This document shows positions 9,111 through 16,745 of a DNA stretch of 27,393 nucleotides, one piece after another. The stretch is taken from assembly GCA_043803085.1 (NCBI GenBank), contig JAZDKM010000044.1, positions 1 through 27,393 of the forward strand, given 5' to 3'. The stretch comes from JAAEQG01 sp043803085 (GTDB lineage Bacteria > Planctomycetota > Phycisphaerae > UBA1845). Both the position numbers and the translations under genes were made by a program. Each line of letters starts with the position of its first letter. The first letter of the stretch is position 1. The notes beneath the pieces were generated by a model that saw only the letters and a list, made by a program, of their open reading frames with translations, did not search any database and was not told the origin of the DNA.

Positions 9111-9166
9111 GCAGCCCGTGGAAACACAGGCTGGAAGCCTGTGCTACAACTTCTGCCACGGGCTGC
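9111..9166. repeat. Nested palindromic element with GTAG head (R3)
   Basis: Outer arms GCAGCCCGTGG (9111-9121) and CCACGGGCTGC (9156-9166) enclose the hairpin CACAGGCT/AGCCTGTG (9125-9132 with 9136-9143). On the minus strand that hairpin is headed by GTAG (9147-9144). It shares the CACAGGC palindrome with the element at 546-595. It lies 67 bases after the polX stop. Confidence 0.8.
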
Positions 9167-9246
9167 CAGGGTTGTCGGACTGGCCTTGGGCGGCGGTGTC
9201 GGCGTCCGTTAACTACAAGAATGATTCCGGCGAGAACGCTGGACCC

Positions 9247-9275
9247 TTGAATCCGTCGAAGCGGCGGTCTACAAT
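9247..9275 (+). promoter_or_regulatory. Sigma-70-type promoter for first propeller gene
   Basis: TTGAAT (9247-9252) and TACAAT (9270-9275) are separated by 17 bases, close to consensus. Transcription would begin near 9282, giving a leader of about 90 bases that contains a small hairpin TCAGGC/GCCTGA (9308-9313 with 9326-9331). Confidence 0.6.
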
Positions 9276-9370
9276 GGCTCAACGGATACGAGGATAAGGC
9301 CCCCCCATCAGGCGCGTAAGGGCAAGCCTGAGGGAGAAGATCTGTTTTAGTAGACCTGCGGAGGATGAGT

Positions 9371-11503
9371 ATGCGCCTGTCACTGATAGCATGCGTGGTG
9401 ATACTGTTCATGGTGGGAAGGGGAGTAGCCGCTCCGGTCGCCCGAGGGGAGATCTCGTTTGCCGAACAAAGCGAGCGGCTGGGTGGTCTGCAGGTGGGCG
9501 TCTACTGGGGTGTCTCCGTGGCCGACTGCAACGGAGACGGGTATGAGGATGTTCTCTTCGGGCGTCACCGTGCCCAGCCGCCGAGCCTGGCCATCAACGA
9601 TGGTACCGGGGCGTTCACGATTCCACCGCCCGTGCTGCTCACACCGCCTTCGGAGCGCGACCGACACGCCCCGCAGTGGATCGACTTCGACAACGACGGG
9701 GACATGGACATCTTCTGGGGCAGTGGTCTACGGAAGCCCCACGAGCTCTGGCAAAACGACGGATCGGGGCTGCACTATGTGGACTTGTGGCTCGGTGTCG
9801 ACCCCAAGCCCTATCCGAGCGGCGCCAGCCGGCAAGGCCTGTTCTTCGACTGGAACGGCGATGCCTATTTGGATCTGTTCCACATCTTCGGACGATCCGG
9901 CCCCTCGGCCTTCGCGGAGAACCTCAGCGGCAGCAGCATCTTTCTGGATCGCACGGAGGACGTCGGGCTGGGCTCCCTGCCCGACACGGAGAATCACGGC
10001 CACGGCGGCGGGGCGCCATGCGACTTCGACAACGATGGGGAAGCGGATTTCTTCCTGTGTACGGCCAGACTGGGCAGGGAAGCCGGTCCGGCGAAGGACG
10101 ACGACATACATGACACATTTTCAAAGCTCTACCGGCAGACGGAGGACGGACAGTTCGTTGATGTGTTACCGACCGCGCTCGGCACGGATGCCGCCGAGTT
10201 GGTGGCCGATGCGCGGTGGGGCGACTACGACAACGACGGGGACATGGACCTGTACTTGGCTCGTGGGATCATGCAGCGGGACTACGGCCGGCAACGCAAC
10301 GGAGACGGCGTTCACCTGATGGACTCGAGCCGGGTGGAGTTCTTCTCGCGGGTCAACGCCCGGGGCGACGCGCAGGATGGCTTCAGCGTCAACCTCGCCG
10401 GCGCCACGACCGTTACCCTCGAACCCACCGAGGCGTTCCGGCGGTTCATCCCGGCGCTCGAAGTGAGCGGAGTTTTTCTGGGCCAGGCCGCAGTGCATCC
10501 CACGACGATGCCCGTAGTTTTCACGGTCAGCGATCCGGCCATGTCCGGTACTCCGGTGATGAGCCAAAGCGGTATCTATCTCTGGTTGGACTCCGGCGGT
10601 ACGCGCCTGCAAGTCCGGCACGTGGCCCTGGCCGCGCCGGCTCGCTCACCTGCGAAAGCGGCCAAGGCGGCGCAGCACGCCGCCCCCGCCGACCCCCTCG
10701 ACTGTGACGAAATGGTTGAGCGGTCAAGCTCCAAGGCGGGAAGCCGCAAGCAGGGGAGCGCTTATGTCTCGGGATACATCTCCGTCGACACCGGTCAGTT
10801 GACCTCTCCCCAGACGATTTACATGGAAGGGGATGCGGCGGTCCTGAACGACTTCCTGTTCCGGAACAACGGCGACGGGACGTTCACCGACGTCACCGCG
10901 GAGCTGGGGATCGATAACGTCTCCGACTCGGTCTCCGCCGCCTGGGGGGACTTCGATAATGACGGGGACTTGGACTTGCTCGTGCTCAATTACCACTACG
11001 GGGTCCCGGCAAACCGCCCGTTCGTGCTCTATCGCAATGACGGGCCGGCTGGCTTTGTGGATGTGGCCGCGACGGCCGGCTTCCTGTCCGAGTTGAACTC
11101 CGTGGTCACGAGCCTGGCGGTCGCGGACTATGACCTGGACGGCGACCTCGATTTCGTGATCGCGCACGAACAAGGGCCGCCTCCCCGCCTGCACGGACAA
11201 CCACGGTATTACGTCAACCAGTATGACGGAAAGAACCGCTGGCTCGAGGTCCGGCTGGTCGGTACGGTCTCCAACCGCGACGCCATCGGGGCCAAGCTAT
11301 GGCTGACGACCGACGCGGGCGTGCAGTATCGCGAGCAGACCGGAGGCTTCCATGTCTACGCGCAGGACTCGATGGTCGTTCATTTCGGAACGGGCCTGGA
11401 TGCGGTCGTAGACCTGACCATTCGGTGGCCGACGGGTGCGGTGCAGACCCTGTCCGACGTCCCCACGAACCAGCGGATCACCGTAGTGGAGCCGGAACGC
11501 TGA
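9371..11503 (+). CDS. Exported FG-GAP seven-bladed propeller with ASPIC/UnbV domain (copy 1)
   Basis: The 710-residue protein starts with a signal peptide (MRLSLIACVVILFMVGRGVAA). Seven calcium-loop repeats of the DxDxDGxxD type are visible: DCNGDGYED, DFDNDGDMD, DWNGDAYLD, DFDNDGEAD, DYDNDGDMD, DFDNDGDLD and DYDLDGDLD, as expected for a seven-bladed integrin-like propeller. A segment of roughly 196 residues (about 298-493) separates blades five and six and includes a low-complexity Ala/Lys stretch and LDCDE. The C terminus (622-710) is an ASPIC/UnbV domain (NRWLEVRLVGTVSNRDAIGA). The start at 9371 has GGAGG six bases upstream; the ATG at 9365 would directly abut that site. It resembles CRTAC1-type secreted proteins; ligand and function are unknown. 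A close paralogue follows. Confidence 0.9.
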   Translation: MRLSLIACVVILFMVGRGVAAPVARGEISFAEQSERLGGLQVGVYWGVSVADCNGDGYEDVLFGRHRAQPPSLAINDGTGAFTIPPPVLLTPPSERDRHAPQWIDFDNDGDMDIFWGSGLRKPHELWQNDGSGLHYVDLWLGVDPKPYPSGASRQGLFFDWNGDAYLDLFHIFGRSGPSAFAENLSGSSIFLDRTEDVGLGSLPDTENHGHGGGAPCDFDNDGEADFFLCTARLGREAGPAKDDDIHDTFSKLYRQTEDGQFVDVLPTALGTDAAELVADARWGDYDNDGDMDLYLARGIMQRDYGRQRNGDGVHLMDSSRVEFFSRVNARGDAQDGFSVNLAGATTVTLEPTEAFRRFIPALEVSGVFLGQAAVHPTTMPVVFTVSDPAMSGTPVMSQSGIYLWLDSGGTRLQVRHVALAAPARSPAKAAKAAQHAAPADPLDCDEMVERSSSKAGSRKQGSAYVSGYISVDTGQLTSPQTIYMEGDAAVLNDFLFRNNGDGTFTDVTAELGIDNVSDSVSAAWGDFDNDGDLDLLVLNYHYGVPANRPFVLYRNDGPAGFVDVAATAGFLSELNSVVTSLAVADYDLDGDLDFVIAHEQGPPPRLHGQPRYYVNQYDGKNRWLEVRLVGTVSNRDAIGAKLWLTTDAGVQYREQTGGFHVYAQDSMVVHFGTGLDAVVDLTIRWPTGAVQTLSDVPTNQRITVVEPER

Positions 11504-11800
11504 CCTGCGGTTCATCCCCGGTGCCGCCTCCGAACTGTGTGAGCAGTACCAGGTGCACCCCACCCTCATTGTACCGTTGGAGGAAGGCTCGGCGAGCGGC
11601 GGCGCGACCGGCTCCTGCAGGAGACCGAGGTGCTGCGGAGGTGATGGTCGGAATGGCCTGGCCGCGGTCTTGAAATCGACCGCGGAAAGGGGATAATCGG
11701 AATCAGCCGGCGAAACGGAAGCGGGCCCTGCAGGCGTGCAACTCGCCAGGGATAGCCGGCCGGGTGGGCGACGAATGGTTGTAGTGAAGAGGAAGGGGCC
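11504..11800. other. Intergenic spacer between the tandem propeller genes
   Basis: The first 23 or so bases after the stop (11504-11526) closely match the bases after the stop of the second copy (13943-13965), so the duplication included 3' flanking DNA. The rest holds the promoter and dyad described separately and a leader with a stem formed by GGCG/CGCC flanked by CCCT/AGGG near 11728-11752. No gene is apparent. Confidence 0.6.
11662..11697 (+). promoter_or_regulatory. Promoter with an 8-bp dyad around the -35 (copy 2)
   Basis: TTGAAA (11670-11675) and GATAAT (11692-11697) are spaced by 16 bases. A perfect inverted repeat, CCGCGGTC (11662-11669) and GACCGCGG (11678-11685), places the -35 in its 8-base centre, a layout typical of a repressor operator. 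The first copy's promoter has no such dyad. Confidence 0.55.
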
Positions 11801-13942
11801 ATGCGCGTGGATCAGGTAAGCACGTGCGCGTATCCGTCTTTCAGAGCGTGGTTTGCCGTGCTGCTGGGTGTCGGAGCGGGGGTCCTGAGTCAGACCGCTC
11901 GCGGCCAGATCGTTTTCCAGGAGCAGGGGGCCCGCTTGGGCGGTACGCCGGTGGGCGTGTATTGGGGCATGTCGGTAGGCGATGCCAATGGTGACGGCTA
12001 TGAAGACCTGCTTCTCGGGCGGCACCGATCCCAACACCCGATGCTCGCCCTCAACGATGGTGCGGGGGCATTCACGATTCCCGAGCCCATGCTGATCGCC
12101 CCGCTGCCGGAGCGCGACCGGCACACCGCCCAGTGGATCGACTTCGACAACGACGGCGATAAAGACATCTACTGGGGCAGCGGCTCGCAGTTGCGCCACG
12201 AGCTCTGGCAAAACGACAGCACGGGGTTGCACTATGCGGACCTTTGGCTGGGCGTGGACCCGCCCTACGTGGTGGGCAGGAGCCGAGGGGGTATGTGTTT
12301 CGACTGGAACGCAGACCGCTTCCTGGACCTGTTTCACATCTCCGGGGCCGGGGAGACGAACTCCCGATTCTACGAGAACGCCGGTGGGACGGGGGTCTTC
12401 GTGGATCGTACGGCGGAGGTCGGACTCTGGCTCATGCCCGAGATCACGAATTTCGGAAACGGGGGCGGCGGGCTGTCCGACTTCGACAATGACGGCGACA
12501 TGGATTTCTTTCTCTGCCACGGGAAGGTCTCCGAGCTCGACGCCCCGAACACAGAGGCCAAGTTCTATCGCCAGACCGTGGACAGGCGGTTTGTGGACGT
12601 GCTCTCGGACCTGTTGAATGACGCCGCTCGAGCGCAGGTCGCAGACGCGCGTTGGGGTGACTACGACAACGACGGCGACATGGACCTGTACTTGGCCCGT
12701 GGGGTGACGTTACGGGATTACGGGTGGGCCCACAACGGGGACGGCGCCCATCTCCTCGAACGGACCAAGCTGGAGTTCTTCTCGCGGCTCTCTCCCGCCG
12801 AAGGCGACGTTGAAGACGGCTTCAGCGCCAAAATCGCGCGGGCCACAACTGTGACGCTGGATCTGCGGGGAGGCTTCCGTGGTTTCGTCCCGGAACCCCA
12901 GTTGAGCGAGGTCTTTCTCGGCAAACACGCGGTGAACCCGAGCGCCTGGCCGATCGTCATCCAAAAGAGTGATCCGGCGATGGTCGGCGAACCTTCGCGC
13001 ACGCGAAGCGGCGTTTATGTCTGGTTTGATCAGCAGGGGAAGCGCCTGCAGTTCCGGCACACGGCGGTGGCGACCGGCGCCGGGCCGGTGACCGGCGGCA
13101 CCCGTGCGAAGGCGACGCACCCCGTCGATCTGGACTGCGACACCGCAGACGATCGTGCGGCCGCGGGGCCGGAAGGGCGTGGCTCCCGCGAGGCGACCTA
13201 CCAATACAGCACCGGGTACCTTCTGATGGACACCGGCCAGTTTGCGCAGCTGAAACTCCAGGCCATGGAGCGCGATGCCGAGGATACCTCAGACCTCCTC
13301 TTTCGCAACAACGGCGATGGAACCTTCACCGACGTGACCGCCGCGACGGGCATCGACAATCCGGCCAACTCCGTCACGGCGGCCTGGGGGGACTTCGATA
13401 ATGACGGCGACCTGGACCTGCTCGTGGTCAATTATCACTACGACGTCCCGGTGAGCCGGCCGTTCGTGCTCTATCGCAACGACGGTCCGGCCGGCTTCGT
13501 GGACGTCACCGCGTCGGCCGGCTTTCTGCCCGACCTGCACTCGGTGATCACCAGCATGGCGGTCGCGGACTTCGACGTGGATGGGGACCTGGACTTCGCC
13601 ATCGCCCACGAGCAAGGACCGCCGCCCCGCGAGGTCGATATGCCCCGGTACTATGTCAACCAGGGTACCCCGAACCGCTGGCTGGAGGTCCGTCTCGTGG
13701 GAACAGTCTCCAATCGTGATGCGATCGGGGCCAAGCTGTCGCTGACCACCGACCGGGGTACACAGTACCGCGAGCAGAACGGCGGATTCCATAACCTCGG
13801 CCAGGACTCGATGGTGGTGCATTTTGGCACAGCTCAAGACCAGCGGGTGGACCTGACCATCCGGTGGCCGATGGGCGGCGTGCAGACCCTGTCGGACGTG
13901 CCCACGAACCAGCGGATCACCGTAGTGGAGCCGGAGCGCTGA
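11801..13942 (+). CDS. Exported FG-GAP seven-bladed propeller with ASPIC/UnbV domain (copy 2)
   Basis: This 713-residue paralogue of the preceding gene is similar along its whole length. It has a longer N terminus before the hydrophobic signal (AWFAVLLGVGAGVLSQTARG, about residues 16-35). The same seven calcium loops are present: DANGDGYED, DFDNDGDKD, DWNADRFLD, DFDNDGDMD, DYDNDGDMD, DFDNDGDLD and DFDVDGDLD. The third loop is weakened (DWNADRFLD, with Arg where Gly is usual). The segment between blades five and six is retained, with GVYVWFDQQGKRLQFRHTAV matching GIYLWLDSGGTRLQVRHVAL of copy 1. The ASPIC/UnbV domain runs from about 625 to the end. The ATG at 11801 has GAGGAAGGGG upstream. Likely secreted; the function is not known. 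Separate promoters suggest the two copies can be expressed independently. Confidence 0.9.
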   Translation: MRVDQVSTCAYPSFRAWFAVLLGVGAGVLSQTARGQIVFQEQGARLGGTPVGVYWGMSVGDANGDGYEDLLLGRHRSQHPMLALNDGAGAFTIPEPMLIAPLPERDRHTAQWIDFDNDGDKDIYWGSGSQLRHELWQNDSTGLHYADLWLGVDPPYVVGRSRGGMCFDWNADRFLDLFHISGAGETNSRFYENAGGTGVFVDRTAEVGLWLMPEITNFGNGGGGLSDFDNDGDMDFFLCHGKVSELDAPNTEAKFYRQTVDRRFVDVLSDLLNDAARAQVADARWGDYDNDGDMDLYLARGVTLRDYGWAHNGDGAHLLERTKLEFFSRLSPAEGDVEDGFSAKIARATTVTLDLRGGFRGFVPEPQLSEVFLGKHAVNPSAWPIVIQKSDPAMVGEPSRTRSGVYVWFDQQGKRLQFRHTAVATGAGPVTGGTRAKATHPVDLDCDTADDRAAAGPEGRGSREATYQYSTGYLLMDTGQFAQLKLQAMERDAEDTSDLLFRNNGDGTFTDVTAATGIDNPANSVTAAWGDFDNDGDLDLLVVNYHYDVPVSRPFVLYRNDGPAGFVDVTASAGFLPDLHSVITSMAVADFDVDGDLDFAIAHEQGPPPREVDMPRYYVNQGTPNRWLEVRLVGTVSNRDAIGAKLSLTTDRGTQYREQNGGFHNLGQDSMVVHFGTAQDQRVDLTIRWPMGGVQTLSDVPTNQRITVVEPER

Positions 13943-13981
13943 CCCTCGGTTCATCGCCGGTGCAGCACCCCACCTCAGTGA

Positions 13982-14007
13982 GTAGGGTCCGCGAGCGCGG
14001 ACCCTAC
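13982..14007. repeat. Single GTAG-headed REP-like palindrome (R4)
   Basis: GTAGGGTCCGCG (13982-13993) and CGCGGACCCTAC (13996-14007) form a perfect 12-base inverted repeat around AG. It lies 40 bases after the stop of the second propeller gene. The core GTCCGCG-AG-CGCGGAC recurs at 21069-21084. Confidence 0.85.
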
Positions 14008-14084
14008 CGCTACCATTCCGTGCCGCGAAAAAAGCTGAGAGGCCATCTTCACGGAGGGCCGCACTTGTGGCATGATGCCCGTTA

Positions 14085-16586
14085 ATGGAAAAGGCCCAGA
14101 ACCAGGCGCAAGAGCCGTGTGCGCCGGCAAAGCTTGCCCCCGGACCGTTATCTGCTGCGGCCCTGCGGTGGCGTTGTCCACCGGAGGAACTACCGTTCCG
14201 CTCCACTGCGGAGTTGCAGCCGGTCGTCGGGGTGATCGGGCAGGAAGGTGCCGTTGAGGCCTTACGCTTCGGGTTGGAGATCAACGCGCCTGGGCAGAAC
14301 ATCTTCGTGCGGGGGCTGACCGGCACCGGGCGCATGACCCTCATCCGTCGCCTGCTCGAGGAAATCCGCCCGGCGTGTCCGCTGGCGAAGGACCGCTGCT
14401 ACGTGCGCCACTTTGCCCACCCGGACCGTCCTCGTCTGATCACTCTGCCGCGCGGACGGGGACGCGAGTTCCGTCGGCGTATTGACCAGTTGGCCGCCTT
14501 CATCCGCGATGACCTGGCCGGCGCCCTTTCCTCGGAAGGCATGCGTGCCCGCTGGGCCGGCCTGGAACGCGAAGGCCAAAGCCAGATCGACCACATCGTC
14601 CAACCCTTCGAGGGTGCCTTGCGTGAGGCGGGGCTGGCGTTGGTCACCATTCAGGCCGGCCCGGTGGCCCAGTCCGCGTTGTTTCCGCTCCTCGAGGGCC
14701 GACCCGTCCCGCCCGAGGAGTTTGAGCAGCTTCGGGCAGGCGGCAAGATCACGGAGGAGCAGTACGCCGCGTCCCGCAAACGCCACGATGAGTTCCAGGA
14801 AGAGCTCCGCGAGGTGACGGCCAAGGTCAGCGAAATCCGCCGGCGTCATGCGGAAGCCATCAAAGGGCTCCGCGAGCGCGCGGCACGTTCCATCCTCGAC
14901 GAGTTCGTCCGCGGCATCAAAGCCGATTTTCCCGAGCCCAGTGTGCACTCTTTTCTCGAAGAGCTCCTGGACGACCTGGTGACGCATGGTCTCGGCGGCC
15001 CGGCCACCCAGGCCGACCTCACGCGCCGCTATCGTGTGAACGTCATCCTGGCTCATGAAGACGACGACTCCTGCCCCATCATCATCGAAAACACGCCCAC
15101 GATGTCTAACCTGCTGGGCACCATCGAGCGTCGGTTCGGCCCGCGCGACACGGTTCAGTCGGATCACACCAGGATTCGGGCCGGCTCTCTGCTCCAGGCT
15201 GACGGCGGATACCTGATCCTCGAAGCCCGCGACGTTCTTACGGAACCGGGGGCGTGGAAGGTTCTGGTGCGCACCCTGCGGACCGGGCGATTGGAGATCG
15301 TCCCGCCGGAGGTGTTCCTTCCGTGGGCCGCGCCGCTGCTCAAACCCGAACCGATCGACCTCAACGTCAAGGTCATCCTGCTTGGGGGCGCGGAAACCTA
15401 CTACTTGCTGGACAGTTACGACCCCGATTTCCCGCACCTTTTCAAGGTGCTCGCCGACTTCGACACCGAGATCCCGCGCGACGGACAGGGGGCCGTGCAG
15501 TACGCCCGGGTACTGGCCGGCATCGCCCAAGAGGAGGGCCTTCTGCCCTTTGACCGGTCCGCCGTCGCGGTCTTGGTCGAACACGGCGCTCGGATCGCCG
15601 CACGCAAGGGCAAGCTCACAACCCGCTTTGGCCGTCTGGCCGACATTGCCCGCGAGGCCGCCTTCATCGCGGGAAAGGAGGGCGTCCAAGAGGTGCGAGG
15701 CGACCACGTCCGCCAAGCGGTACACCGCACCAAACAACGGGCCGACCTGCCCTCCCGACGCTTTCGCGAGTTGCTCGCCGACGGGACCATTCGCGTCCAG
15801 ACCAGCGGCCGCACCATCGGCCAGATCAACGGGCTGGCGGTGTTGCAGGCCGGTCCGCTGACCTACGGTTTTCCTGCGCGGATCACGGCGACGATCGGTC
15901 CGGGGACGGCCGGCGTGATCAACATCGAGCGCGAGGCGGCACTGAGTGGCGCGATTCATACCAAAGGCTTCTATATTCTGGGCGGCCTGCTGCGCTGCCT
16001 CTTGCGCACCGACCATCCGCTGGCCTTCCATGCCTCGCTGGCTTTTGAACAGAGCTACGGCGGGATCGACGGCGACTCGGCCTCCGGCGCCGAGATTTGC
16101 TGTCTGCTGAGCGCGCTGACGGAGGTGCCTCTCCGGCAGGACCTGGCTTTTACCGGGGCCATCGACCAGCACGGGCACATTCTGCCGGTCGGTGCGGTCA
16201 ACGAGAAGATCGAGGGGTTCTTCGACACCTGCAGCGACCTCGGCCTGACCGGGTCCCAAGGCGTCATCATTCCGCAGGCCAATGCCGGCGACCTCATGCT
16301 GCGCGAAGACGTGGTTGAAGCCGGCCAGGCCGGGCGATTTCACGTCTATGCCGTCCAGACCATCCACGAGGCCTTGGAGCTGCTGACCGACATGCCGGCC
16401 GGCACTCGCGACCCGGGCGGCCAGTACCCCGATGGTACACTTCTGGGCCGGGCCGTCGACCGAGCGTTTGAATACTGGCTCAAGGTCGCCCGAACCGACG
16501 GGGCCGTCGGCATGGAAGAACCCGGCGCTGACCAACCGGCCGGCCCCGAGGCAGACGACGAACCGTCCGAAGCAGGGTCCGATTAA
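14085..16586 (+). CDS. Lon-family AAA+ protease (LonB-like, soluble)
   Basis: The 833 residues form an N-terminal AAA_32-type ATPase and a C-terminal Lon protease domain (about 560-800). The proteolytic dyad is intact: Ser665 in GDSASGAE and Lys708 in VNEKIEGF, 43 residues apart as in E. coli Lon. The ATPase motifs are altered: the P-loop reads GLTGTGRMT (from 77), so Arg83 stands where Lys is canonical and Met84 where Ser/Thr is usual, and the probable Walker B is GGYLILEARD with Glu380 where Asp is typical. The tail after about 805 is acidic and low-complexity. There is no membrane segment of the archaeal LonB kind, so a cytoplasmic location is expected. The ATG at 14085 has no strong Shine-Dalgarno site. 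A palindromic repeat lies on each side of the gene. Confidence 0.9.
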   Translation: MEKAQNQAQEPCAPAKLAPGPLSAAALRWRCPPEELPFRSTAELQPVVGVIGQEGAVEALRFGLEINAPGQNIFVRGLTGTGRMTLIRRLLEEIRPACPLAKDRCYVRHFAHPDRPRLITLPRGRGREFRRRIDQLAAFIRDDLAGALSSEGMRARWAGLEREGQSQIDHIVQPFEGALREAGLALVTIQAGPVAQSALFPLLEGRPVPPEEFEQLRAGGKITEEQYAASRKRHDEFQEELREVTAKVSEIRRRHAEAIKGLRERAARSILDEFVRGIKADFPEPSVHSFLEELLDDLVTHGLGGPATQADLTRRYRVNVILAHEDDDSCPIIIENTPTMSNLLGTIERRFGPRDTVQSDHTRIRAGSLLQADGGYLILEARDVLTEPGAWKVLVRTLRTGRLEIVPPEVFLPWAAPLLKPEPIDLNVKVILLGGAETYYLLDSYDPDFPHLFKVLADFDTEIPRDGQGAVQYARVLAGIAQEEGLLPFDRSAVAVLVEHGARIAARKGKLTTRFGRLADIAREAAFIAGKEGVQEVRGDHVRQAVHRTKQRADLPSRRFRELLADGTIRVQTSGRTIGQINGLAVLQAGPLTYGFPARITATIGPGTAGVINIEREAALSGAIHTKGFYILGGLLRCLLRTDHPLAFHASLAFEQSYGGIDGDSASGAEICCLLSALTEVPLRQDLAFTGAIDQHGHILPVGAVNEKIEGFFDTCSDLGLTGSQGVIIPQANAGDLMLREDVVEAGQAGRFHVYAVQTIHEALELLTDMPAGTRDPGGQYPDGTLLGRAVDRAFEYWLKVARTDGAVGMEEPGADQPAGPEADDEPSEAGSD

Positions 16587-16638
16587 TCTGGTGTTCCGTT
16601 AACGTTGATTTTGCGGGTTGCTGCCCATCCGTCGATGG

Positions 16639-16698
16639 GTGCCACTGCTCTTGAGCAGTGTCCAGCGTCGAAGGGCCACTGCTCAAGAGCAGTGGCAC
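16639..16698. repeat. REPIN-like double-hairpin element (R5)
   Basis: Two 22-base arms (16639-16660 and 16677-16698) are perfect inverted copies. Each arm is itself a hairpin with stem CACTGCTC/GAGCAGTG and a two-base centre, headed by GTGC. It sits 53 bases after the Lon-family stop and 47 bases before ubiB. Confidence 0.9.
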
Positions 16699-16745
16699 AC
16701 CCGAAAGTTTGGGTGCGTTGGAGGACGAGGGTATCATTGCCACTC

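Noticed and set aside
9365..9367. ATG as start of the first propeller gene
   Set aside because: It directly abuts the GGAGG; the in-frame ATG six bases later has proper spacing and still gives a full signal peptide.
14262..16535. A 757-codon open frame antisense to the Lon-family gene
   Set aside because: High GC leaves antisense frames open; its translation has no recognisable motifs, while the plus strand carries clear Lon protease motifs.
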